From contig NC_085924.1 in NCBI RefSeq assembly GCF_035222485.1, forward strand, positions 4,464,001-4,528,000: DNA of 64,000 nt, in the 5' to 3' direction. This DNA is from Podospora pseudoanserina. Its lineage: Eukaryota; Ascomycota; Sordariomycetes; Sordariales; Podosporaceae. The notes below the pieces were generated by a model, which was not told the DNA's origin, made no database searches, and saw only the letters and a list, made by a program, of their open reading frames with translations. This document shows positions 33,872-44,376 of the stretch, piece after piece (the stretch's first letter is position 1; the number at the start of each line of letters is the position of its first letter). Made by a program: the position numbers and the translations under genes.

Positions 33872-34622
33872 GGTAATTTGTTCGTGAGAAACAAGTGTGG
33901 GTGGGGACGGGGCGTTGTTGTGGTTGTTCGTTGTCGATTGCGAGATGATCGAGACACGAAGCGTCGTTCACACGACGCAGCAAGACGTCTCCTCATGCGG
34001 GAATTCGCAGCTTGTCAACCAGTCAGTGCCCGGTGTGCACCGGAACAGGGGGGTCTAACCCGGTCTCATATGCATTTGTCACACAGGGGGGGGAGGATGC
34101 CATGGTCCGTGCCTCAGCCTCTGGTTAACAACAATGTGTCAAAATAGTCAACCGGGCCCACTGGTAAGGAATTAATATCTTGGCAGTAGGACCTGGGCCA
34201 CTGGGTTCGGCCTTTTCCAGCCACCAACAACAGAATTGACACCGCTTTTGGACCCCATACCCAATTTGACACAATGCATTGCGAGCTACGACCTGTGTTC
34301 GGGGCCCTCCCCACATCCGAGCCAACACGCCAAACCACATTCCCTCGCAAGTTTGTTCAAGAGCCTTCCATATTCATGATGGAGATCAGATATTACATGC
34401 CTTGTTAGTGAACACGATATTAGCTGCATTTATTGCACAGTGTATTTGTCAGTCGCAGCTTTGGAAAAAGTGGAAAGTGATGTAATCACGTGATATTATA
34501 TTTGCGTAATCTCATCTGACAATATCTAAGTGTTGGTTCCAGCTGCTTGAACATATTGCCGGACCTCGGGCTCCTGCTTGACCACAGCCGCATGGCCAGT
34601 CCCCAGGTAAATGAGACCCAGG
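33872..34622. other. Intergenic with an ATCACGTGAT palindrome
   Basis: Promoter side of the three-exon gene. Near 34484-34493 the perfect palindrome atcacgtgat includes an E-box (CACGTG). No gene is supported. Confidence 0.4.
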
Positions 34623-35009
34623 TCATTGCCGCGATGAGGGATTTGTGGCCGCGAAGGACCTTGCTGGCAGAGCAGTGTGAGCAGAAACCGGCGCTTTGTG
34701 TGAACTGAAAGGTGTTCCATCGAAATGCAACTCGTCTGTGTCGGACGCCTCGGTCCGACTCTCATAAGGTGCACGATAATACGGGGGCCGTCCAGGGTAT
34801 GGAATGTAGGACTTTAGCCGAGGATGCCCTGTAGGGCCAGTCGTCTGGCTCCTCGGTGGGTTAGCCCTCGATGCGCTATTGGATGCGTAGATTGCTTGGA
34901 GTAGCTGTTTCTTGGAGTTTTGCTGCAACATTATGCAGATGATGGTGGAGATAACAGATACTGCAATATCAACTATGATGCAAATGATGAAAGTGGTCTG
35001 GTTATTCAT
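34623..35009 (-). CDS. Small single-pass membrane protein
   Basis: 128 residues. Residues 6-28 are strongly hydrophobic (FIICIIVDIAVSVISTIICI) with no charged residue except Asp14, followed by basic residues. This fits a signal anchor with the rest in the cytosol. The remainder is disordered and rich in Pro, Ser, Tyr and Arg (YIPYPGRPPYYRAPYESR). The ATG at 35009 has the context AAGATGA. No family is recognised. Its closeness to the AT-rich isochore (about 1 kb) may expose it to silencing. Confidence 0.5.
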   Translation of the reverse strand: MNNQTTFIICIIVDIAVSVISTIICIMLQQNSKKQLLQAIYASNSASRANPPRSQTTGPTGHPRLKSYIPYPGRPPYYRAPYESRTEASDTDELHFDGTPFSSHKAPVSAHTALPARSFAATNPSSRQ

Positions 35010-35276
35010 CTTTCAGAGTGTTTGAATTGGTGGTTCTAAATTATGCGGGTTGATGGCAGATTTTATAATATTCCAATCCCAATTCCCGGATGACGGCGCG
35101 ACCTCGAATCCCAAATCACGGAAAGCCATCGTGTTGGCGAATCCCATTTCTCATCAGAGACCCCTATAAATCGGTGGTAATTTGCCTATTCGCCGGCTCC
35201 TGCGGGGGCATTGAGCAGACCTCTGTTGCGCTTTTGTGGGCGGTCGTCATCGCTTTCGTCGATCCTCTGTCTTTTC

Positions 35277-35852
35277 CTACCAGAAGGTAAAACCTGAAGA
35301 ATCCATTTGTTTACGACTTCTGAGCATATCTCGATCGCAAGGGTGAGCCTTCAGCTCACGCAGGCATATGTAGGCGAGGTACTTAATCCACGTCGTGGTT
35401 TGTTCGTCCAGAATTTGATATCGTGGGATATTCTGGCCTTCGAGTACCTTCCTAATTGCATCTTTGTGGTTAGGATCATTCCAGCCGTTTTTTTGCCATT
35501 GTTTTAACTGCCGCCAGTCATGGAAGTGTGTTGCGAATACCCTGTTCTCCGGGTAAGGTGTGGAGCGTAGCCACGACTTGAGGGCTTTCGGATTCTCTGC
35601 AATAGTGGCCTCGACAGAATGAAAGTCACAGAAAGGCCGTCCACCATCCGCCAGCAATTTATCGTAGTACTGTTTCTCGCTATCATCGAAGGGTGCCGGG
35701 CTCGTAGTGGTGCTTCGGTGTGAAAACGTATCGTGAGCACGGTTGCGTGAAGTAGGGTCGAGCAAGCGTGCGTTGATCTCATTGAGATCAATCGGTTTGT
35801 CTTCGTGGTGGTCGTTTTCGTTGGGGGAAAACGGTGCTGAGGAGCTGTTCAT
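35277..35852 (-). CDS. Hypothetical protein next to the isochore
   Basis: 191 residues with good coding character. A disordered acidic N-terminus (about 55 residues) is followed by a compact, Trp- and Tyr-rich part: SEKQYYDKLLADGG, CDFHSVEATIAENPKAL, THFHDWRQLKQWQKNGW, TTWIKYLAYICLRELK. It looks globular and intact. No signal peptide is seen. No known domain is recognised. It ends at 35277 and starts only about 200 bp from the AT-rich block. Confidence 0.6.
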   Translation of the reverse strand: MNSSSAPFSPNENDHHEDKPIDLNEINARLLDPTSRNRAHDTFSHRSTTTSPAPFDDSEKQYYDKLLADGGRPFCDFHSVEATIAENPKALKSWLRSTPYPENRVFATHFHDWRQLKQWQKNGWNDPNHKDAIRKVLEGQNIPRYQILDEQTTTWIKYLAYICLRELKAHPCDRDMLRSRKQMDSSGFTFW

Positions 35853-37479
35853 TCTCCCTCAAATATGTAAATTGTATAAATGAATTAAGACCAAAAGCGT
35901 ATTATGGCTTTGAAAATGAGAGGGGATTGGCCTTAGCCGGAAGACGGTCACTTGACAGGGACGAGAGACCTCCCGCTTCTCCTGGCAGATTATCAAGCTG
36001 TATTGTTATGTCGAGGGAAATTTTTTGCCGTTTTCGGACTCGCTTCTAGGGTGTGTGGTTAATGAGCGGCACCCCACCCTACCTCTCATTCTAACAAACT
36101 TATTTTCGGCTTTGGTTGAAAATAATTTTTATATTGCGTGGGGATTATATTTTAACTCGATTTAAAATTAATTTACAGTTTCTGAAATATTAAGAGACGG
36201 TAGCTGTAAAAGCTTTAAGCTATATCCATTTAACGCCGTTTGCTTTATTTATTATACCCCAGTCTCCCATTTTATATTCGTATTCTCAATAGCTTCGTAC
36301 CTACCCAGTTCCTTAGTATTAACCGCTATTATTACGAGCTTAGTTACCGTAATAAAATTATTATAGGGGTTATATCGTATAATAAAAAAAAATATAATTA
36401 ACGTATACTAAAAAATTAAGCAAACGATATTATTATAAAACTACATAGGGCTTTGTGAGACGGTAAGATTTCCTATTAAAATTATAATCTTTAAAAGAAA
36501 AAAGTTATAACTACTATTTAGAAATAAAACTATATATTAACTCTACTAAAAATATATTTAAATATATATATTTATTATTTATTTTAGGATCTACCCTTTT
36601 TAATATTAAATTTTATTTATTATAGAATTAGATAAAAGGAGTATATATAAATAAGTCGTAAAGGATAAACTTCGATAAATTATTTTAACTAAGTTTAAAT
36701 TAAGATAATAAAAACCCTTTTTAAAACTTCCGGTATAATAAAATAAACAATAAATTAAATCGAACTTACTTCTCTAATCTAAACGTTACCTTCGGAAGGA
36801 AAAAAAATAATTAAAAACTTCCGGCTTTTTATACGTTATTTACCTATTAAGTACCGTTCGTTTTAACCTAACCTTAATAGCGGTTACTACGAATAAAATT
36901 ATAAGCATAAAGATAATTCGAGTTTACTAGCTATTATATCTAAGCCTCTGGAATACCGTTCGATAGCTACTATAAGTAGCCCTAAGCCTATACTTACCCC
37001 TTTTAACACCGGGCTAGGCTCGAGAAAAAGATAAGCTGAAGTTAGTACCGATAGCAGTAAACCTTATTTAAAACAGCGCCGATAGCGTAACGTATCGCGT
37101 ACTAACAATATTAAAGAGATTTTCGTTATACTAAGCGATGCTACGGGTCGAGATAGATTTATTAAGGACTTATACCCTCTATATATTAACTACCTAGAAA
37201 TATACCCTAATCCAGAAACGAGTTTTATAATAAATTACCGCTAGGACCACCGTCAACATATTTAGTTTGCCTATAGCCTGCAAAGTGAAAATCTCCCCGA
37301 GGATTTCAAGGATGAAATAAAGTTTTGAAATTAAGGTAGATAGCAAAAGCGTTTAAGATTATACGCCTCCGGACCTAAATACCCTTATTATAAACGGTGC
37401 GAACCTAATGCTTTAGCTAGCACCTTTAAACTAGGTAGCCGTAACTCAATATAGCCGTATATTTAAATCCATAACCCTG

Positions 37480-37735
37480 TAATTAAGTATATCTAACTAA
37501 GTATTAAGCTAAATAGTATAGTATACCGACTTATAAAATTAATTATAGCGTTATATCGAGTTACGCTGTTCTTAATTTCGAAGCTCTTAAAGATAAAAAA
37601 TTTATTTTTTCTAGAGGAAGATATTTAGACCGTGCTGGACTTAGAGATAGTAACAGCCTCAAAATATTCGGGAATAATATAAGAAGGTAAACCGCGCTCG
37701 CACCTCGGGTATCTTAAATAAAGAAAAGCTTAATT
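37480..37735. repeat. Dispersed repeat, RIP-decayed copy
   Basis: The segment around 37640-37735 (gagatagtaacagcctcaaa, gggaataatataagaag, ctcgggtatcttaaataa) matches 58485-58565 (aagaaatagtaacagcctta, cggaaataacgtaagaaag, taggcatcttagataagg) with mostly C/T and G/A differences. Confidence 0.7.
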
Positions 37736-37984
37736 CGTAGGCTAGTAATATACTAAAGGTACACGCTATACCACACAGGGTACTTAAAAGTACTTTAAAG
37801 TTTTAGGTATCGAATATTAGGAAATAAGTAAGGGCTAAATAAAATAAGCTAAAGGGTTTCCTCGATGCTAGTTTTTAACTTAGGGAGGATCTAGATTTTT
37901 TAAATAGCCTAGCGTATTACGGCTTTTTAGGCTTGCGCTAGCTATATTTCCTTAAATACCTAACCGTAAGCTTCTTTAAAAAAG

Positions 37985-38940
37985 GAAATGACCGCAGTAA
38001 GCTACTTAGTTTGATCTAACGGTTTTGTATCGTACTCCTGAACTCCGACACTATAAACCTCTCGAATTAGTAGAACGCTATATCCGCATTTAGTCCGAAT
38101 CGGCGTTAAACCGCAATTCTATCTCTGCTATACAATAGGAGATGAAATTTCCAGTCGATCCTTAATAACGGTTTCCAACAGCCATGGTAGATAGTATGCT
38201 CTTTAGTATAAATAGCGGATGACGGCTCCTCTAATATAAAGTGTTGGAATTCGCTAAGGCAAGGGCTAAGTTAGCGTCCAAACCTCTCTAGATACTTAAA
38301 CCCACCACAAATAAAACTTGATTTCGAGAAGTGCGGACTCTGATAGCTGTAAGTAAATATACTTATATTTTAGCAGCTTAGGTAAATATACGGTTTTATT
38401 CCCTAACAGCAATCATAACCTTTTTCTTCTAAACCTGTAATTTAGCTAAGAAACTCTGTCCTCTCGTAAAGCCTTACGTAACTTAATATTAATAGCGTTT
38501 ACATAGTCTTTCAGCACGCGCTAATTGTATTTCTTCTTTACTATATAAGACAAATCCCACGATGATTTTACAGCGGTAACTAAGCCCGCAAAAGCGGCAG
38601 TTAATGCCAAGGAATCTATCTATACTCAGCACATCTTCTTGTCTTAGCGAATTTCAGCACTTTATAGCACAGGAGCCCGCATCCGCTATCTATACCGAAC
38701 AGCTCCCTATCTACCATGGCTGTTGGAAACCGTTATTAAGGATCGACTGGGAATTTCATTCCCTGTTATATAGCAGAGATAGAATTGCGGTTTAACGCCG
38801 ATTTAGACTAAGTGCGGATATAGCATTTCACTAATTCGAAAGGTTTATAGTGTTAGAGCGCAGGAGTACGATATAAGACCGTCAGATCAAACTAGGTAGC
38901 CTACTACGGTCATTTCCCTTCCTGGAGAGGCTTTTAGGGT
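37985..38940. repeat. Large inverted repeat, arms of about 250 bp
   Basis: The left arm (about 37985-38210) and right arm (about 38700-38930) are inverted copies. Examples: ggaaatgaccgcagtaagct against the reverse of the tract near 38900-38925, ggcgttaaaccgcaattcta near 38100 against its reverse near 38790, and tccaacagccatggtagata near 38186 against its reverse near 38710. Identity is high by eye, with transitions. The loop of about 450 bp is AT-rich. It may be a foldback element or two inverted copies of a small repeat. Confidence 0.8.
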
Positions 38941-39607
38941 TAGGGTTATATAAAAAGGTCTTTAAGGTATAAGCCTAATTAAAGGGTACGTAATAAAAAA
39001 TAGAGAAGGAAGAGTTTAAAGGACTTAATAAACGCGGAAGGATTTAACTTACTAAATACCTTTTTATTACTATTTAAATCCCCGCTACTTTCCCGGTTTA
39101 CTTTCCTCCTTAGTTCTCCGTTAGCTTTAGTTACTACTGCTAAAGGAAATAAGTATATTATAGATCTTTCCTTTAATTATAAAAAGTTTAGACTATATAG
39201 CGTATTAAACGACTTTTAACGACTAAATAAGGTAATAACTCCTTTTAAGCTCCGTACTTCTATAATAATAAACTCGCCGCTCCTCTTTAGGCTAATTATT
39301 ACCGGGTCCTTTATTTATAACTATTTAGGATCGTTAATAATATACTTTTTACTTAATTATATACTTATTATATAGGATAAAAGTGGGCTCCTAAAGATCC
39401 TTAAAAACAAAAGGAGAAGTTCGTTAGGTCGCCGGTTATAATAGCTCGATAGAGATAAAGGTATACTCTAAGATCCAAAAAGTAAGGATACTCCTCTTTC
39501 CAATTAAAGGAAAATAAATAAAGAATAGTAGGATTATATTAGTTTTTTTTTTTTTTTTACTAAATAATATTTTTTTTTTCGCTTAGAAGGAATTTTTTTT
39601 TATATAT

Positions 39608-40240
39608 TGTTAAAATACAGCTTTTATTTGTGGATTTTACAGTGTATCTGAGCCCTGTATATTACAGGGCCTCAGAGGCAATACGATGGCTTGAATCAGC
39701 AGTGTTTAGGGACTGCGGTTGCCGGAGCGGAGGCTCGGCCTCCGGAAGCAATCCGAGGTCCCGGAAGACCGAGCGCTAAGGCCGGTGCCCTGCAGTAGTC
39801 AAACGGTAGCGGCAACGTAGCCTGCAGTGGCCAAACGGTAGCGGCAACGTGGCCTGTAACCTTATATTTGGATAGCGCACTTAGCGGGCGTTCGGGCCCG
39901 GGAAACGCGCGTTCAGGCCCGGGAACGGAATCGCCCTCGGGGAGCAAGTAAGAGGCCGATAGCCTATAAGACCTCTGCCTCACACCCTATCCACTGTGGT
40001 ATTTTTTAGTCTATAAGGTTCAATCAATATACTGGTTCACCACACTCATCAGTGCCTTATAAGCCTATGTTACAGTGATTCTCTTCTATATATTACAGGG
40101 CACCGCCCCTGTAATCCTCCTTCCTTCAGTGCCACGGCAACTGTCGAATGCTGCAGTCAAAGTCTTCTTCGCTCTCAGTGTACTACGCCGATAGCTATTT
40201 AAGCCTATATTTATAGGCCTCAATAGCACCTATTTCAACA
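39608..40240 (+). mobile_element. Solo LTR, copy A
   Basis: 633 bp starting TGTTAAAATACAGC and ending CACCTATTTCAACA, the TG...CA ends of an LTR. The 5 bp on each side are identical (TATAT at 39603-39607 and 40241-40245), a target-site duplication. It is GC-richer than its surroundings. The internal region and second LTR are absent, so it is most likely a product of LTR recombination. Orientation is arbitrary. Confidence 0.85.
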
Positions 40241-40245
40241 TATAT

Positions 40246-40760
40246 ATATTTACCTACTAGTTTATAGTAGTTACATACGAAGGGAGGTTTGGTTTCGGGT
40301 ACGGCTATAAGCCTAAAGGTTTAAGTAAAGAAGTGGAGCTCTCTAAGGATTTAAAGGGTTTAGGGGTTATATATAAAAGCGGTTTACTTCGGACATTCTA
40401 TTTTAGATAGGATATCGACTTTTATTTCTTTATATTTTTGTGCTTTGCATGCGTGTAGGCAATTCTGGCCCTTTAATTAAGCCGATTAGGTGCTTATTAT
40501 GTGGCCTGCGAACCTATAGAGGCTTTTCTTTGTCCTACGTAGAGTGCGGCCTGCGAGCGAGCTACTGTCACGCAGGTGTGTTTATTTAGATACTCCATTA
40601 AGGGTATATTTGTGGTGTTGTAGTTGGTTTGTGTGTTTTCTTTCTATTTTAATAATAAATAATTTAACAGAGAATAGTATTTTTATTTTATATATTTGTA
40701 ATTTAAAAGTCTATTACCGCGAAACTTTCTTTACTTTTACTAACTAACAAATTAATATAT
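40246..40760. other. GC-richer island in the isochore
   Basis: About 500 bp with less mutated sequence between decayed repeats. No convincing gene. Confidence 0.35.
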
Positions 40761-42060
40761 TCTTACTTTTCCTATAACATTTTACCTTTTTTTATAAAAT
40801 GTACGCCGGGCCTTCTATTATTATTTATATAGTAAAACCGTACCGTATAGGCCGGGTAAAAAACCTATATCGGAAAGTTTAGATAGTCCGGGACTATTAG
40901 TAACCGTACGTAAGCGTATCAAGGAGAGCCTATACTAGCTATTTATTCTTAATAGCGCCGATAACTTTATTATATTTAGGGTAAGCCGGATATAATTAAG
41001 TAAAGAGTAAAGTTAAAGAATAGAAGAGGAGCAAAAGCTTATATAATTTCGTATCCCGGAGCCTCGCAGGGATAGTACTATAGATAAATCGTAATAAGCG
41101 GATTAGCGGTAGCCTTATAGGCGGCCGACGAGCGATTAATATCTTTAATATAACGGAAGGAATGGTAAAAATATTATTCGAAATAGTTATATACGCGGTA
41201 TTATATACGGTAATATATATAGGAAGGACGGCTACCCTAATCGGTAACTATTTATTAAAGTTAAAGAGATATATAAAGAGATAGTAACTATTTAACGAAA
41301 CGGAGTTAACCGATACCATAAAATAAATATATCGAATAACGTTATATAAACGTAAAGTATTTTAATCGAGTATATCCGACTACGAATATAAGCGAGTAAA
41401 TGACATTATAGGCTATTTAGTTTTCTTATCGCAACTATACCGAAACTATATTTAAAAGTAATAAAGAAATTTACATTACCTTTATATTTTTACTCCCTTA
41501 ATAGACTTATCGAAACGCCTAATAGTTCCGCCTTTTAGATTTTTTTATAATAGTTAAAACCAGAAGTATAAGCTGTATTATAAATAATATCGTATATAAA
41601 GATATTATAAACAAATAGAATTAAGGATTTTAATACTATCTTATAGTATTTATTTAATAAAGAAGTAATAGGTTATACTTCCGGTATTTACTTATACTTT
41701 TATAGTTTATATATAATTAATTTATAAAGTAAATATATAAATAAAATTCTATTATTAATCGTAATACTAATCTCTCTTTAGATTAATTTCTCTCTTATAT
41801 TAAAGGTTATTAGCCGAGAAGTCGATAAAATCCGTTTAGAAACCTATAAGGTAAACTAATTACTTTAAAAGTTATTATTATAAAATAAAAAGTATATAAA
41901 TTAGAGGTTATTTATAAAGATAGGAATAATATTTATTTAAACTTAATATACTTATCCTATAATTATCTAAACTATATATACGTTTAAATAATAAAACTTT
42001 TTTTAATTAATCTTTCGACTAGAAATATACTAATAAAAACTAAAACATTAGGATAATATA

Positions 42061-42692
42061 TGTCAAAATAAGTGCTATTGAGGCCTGTAAATATAGGCTT
42101 AAATAGCTATCGGCGTAGTACACTGAGAGCGAAGAAGACTTTGACTGCAGCATTCGACAGTTGCCGTGGCACTAAAAGAAGGAGGATTACAGGGGCGGTG
42201 CCCTGTAATATATAGAAGAGAATCACTGTAACATAGGCTTGTGAGGCACTGATAAGTGTAGTGAACCAGTATATTGATTGAACCTTATAGACTAAAAAAT
42301 ACCACAGTGGATAGGGTGTGAGGCAGAGGTCTTATAGGCCATCGGCCTCTTACTTGCTCCCCGAGGGTGGCTCCGTTTCCGGGCTTGAACGCGCGTTTCC
42401 CGGCTTGAACGCGCGTTTCCCGGACCCGAACGTCCGCTAAATGCGCTAACCAAATATAAGGTTAGGGGCCACGTTACAGGCCACGTTGCCGCTACCGTTT
42501 AACCACTGCAAGGCACCGGCTTTAGCGCTCGGCCTTCCGGGACCTCGGATGCTTCCGGAGGCCGAGCCTCCGCTCCGGTAACCGCAGTCCCTAAACACTG
42601 CTGATTTAAGCCATCGTATTGCCTGTGAGGCCCTGTAATATACAGGGCTCAGATACACTGTAAAATCCACAAACAAAAGCTGTATTTTAACA
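42061..42692 (-). mobile_element. Solo LTR, copy B, inverted
   Basis: 632 bp, the reverse complement of copy A with scattered substitutions and one small duplication of a cccggcttgaacgcgcgttt-type unit near 42380-42420. It starts TGTCAAAATA and ends TTTTAACA. It is flanked by ATATA on both sides (42056-42060 and 42693-42697), again a 5-bp target duplication. Confidence 0.85.
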
Positions 42693-43019
42693 ATATATAA
42701 AGCTAAACCTAAAGATTTTACTATATAAGAAAAATTATAAATAGAATTCCGTTTCTAGACCCCTTCTCCTATTTATTTATAACAATCTCGAGTTTATATA
42801 GATCCCCCTTATATATAAAAAGGAAGCTCTCGCTTATATTATACTTTTCGAGAGCCCGGCGAAATAATTTAATTTTCTGAATATTAAAGTAAAGTATATT
42901 ATAACCGTTATTTTATTCTTTAGGTTTCTAAAAGTTATTTTAATATATAATATATTTAAGGTCGTTAATTATAATATTAAAAGCTATTTTATTATTTTTA
43001 TATTTAATATTTAATACTT

Positions 43020-43442
43020 TGTGACGAACCCCTATCCAGAACCTTTGAAAGGGATACTGGTTAAAGGCACTTCTAAATAATCCTAGTTCGGTACAGCTAA
43101 ATAGTATACAATAATAACTTATCTCTATTATAATAGTCTAAATACTAACGATTATAACTTATATTATATACTACGGAACTATCTATCTATACCAGTTAGT
43201 TCCTCCGTATATATAAAACTCTATCCTCTAGGTACCTCCGTACCTGGCTTACCACGCTTACCAGTAAGCCTAATAATCCGTCCTAGCTTACTACGTTTAC
43301 TAATAAGCTAGGTAAGCCAGCTTACTTCTACCAAAAGTAAGCGCCCCGCCATCCTACAGGTCCGTCGTTTCCTTCTACCTAATTAACTACTACGGCTAGC
43401 TGCAGTCTCTATCCTACTTTACTATATAGTTAGCCTATAATA
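43020..43442 (-). repeat. Left (3') LTR of the Gypsy element
   Basis: Starts TGTGACGAACC. Its far end, expected as TGTGACA, has decayed to TATAATA. It is more mutated than the right LTR over most of the second half. Confidence 0.9.
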
Positions 43443-44299
43443 TAATACCTCTTTTCTTTATCTTTCGTCCCGAAAGATACGCTACTACTATTCCTTATAC
43501 CCTAGCGCTTCTTCCTTTTCTTCCACTATATATATATTTCCTCCCTCTTTTCTATTTTAGCGTTATTAACTATATCGGGGCGCGTAGAGAAACGTTATCG
43601 CAATACTATCCGTAAACAAATAGTTTTTTCTAATTCGATTAATTAGGACGGTATTAAAATTATACCTTATTCCCGCTACTAGCGCGCGAAGCCCCAAAGG
43701 CGCTATATTATAAAAGAGAGGTTAAACCGTTACTCGAACTACGTTCGAGCAGGTAAGCCGTATAACGGTCCGAACGTAACCGACTCCCGTATATATCCGG
43801 GTATCGTAATCGTACGTCCTTTACTAATAGCCATAGTAATTAAAAACTTATCGGAATAAAAAAAGATTAATAACGAGATAATTATAAAAAAGAACTTACT
43901 GGTCGAGACGTTAAGTGCCTTAACTCGCCTACGTAAGTAACGTACGTCGATATATAACTAGGGTTCCGAGCTTTTCCGTCGAGGCATAAAGTCTTTAGAC
44001 GAGGCCGATAGTATATTGTCTCCTACAGACCCTTCTTAAAAGCAATATCTTATTAGCTAGGCTTAGTTAATAGGTACCTTTAAAGTAATAGACTAGGAGG
44101 CGGTTAAGGTCGCTCCCTTAGATCCTAGCATAGCCTTTAACTTCCCCGCTAGCCTTAACTAGCCGCCTAATCTTTCCCTAGATCCGGGTACGGCCGGTCC
44201 TTCCTTCCTCGCCGCGCTAAATGCCACCGATAGCGCGCCTTTTACTTCCTAACGTACCTAAGGCACGTAGCACTATTTATATCCCGCTCTCCTTATACC

Positions 44300-44376
44300 T
44301 TTTAATCTTATAGTATAGTATATAGCACGTCGGCTACTACGTCGGAGGCGCGGGTTCGATTCCCGTCGAGGTTTTT
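44300..44376 (+). other. tRNA-like relic within the Gypsy element
   Basis: gggttcgattcccgt (44342-44357) forms a good T arm with an intact pol III B box (GGTTCGATTCC), followed by cgagg and a T7 run (44361-44378), as at a pol III terminator. Upstream, tatagtatagtatatagca resembles a decayed D arm of the TAGTATAGTGGT type. The anticodon arm pairs only weakly and the acceptor stem pairs poorly. This is a relic, not a working tRNA gene. Confidence 0.45.

Noticed and set aside
39696-39983. Minus frame inside solo LTR A, and a similar one at 42446-42676
   Set aside because: They arise from the GC-rich LTR sequence and start or stop without relation to a gene.
40246-42060. The two inverted solo LTRs as ends of one element
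   Set aside because: LTRs of one element are direct, not inverted, and each copy has its own flanking 5-bp duplication.
43240-43345. cttaccagtaagc-type palindromic units resembling a CRISPR array
   Set aside because: They are short inverted repeats within the Gypsy LTR, repeated in the other LTR, in a eukaryotic genome.
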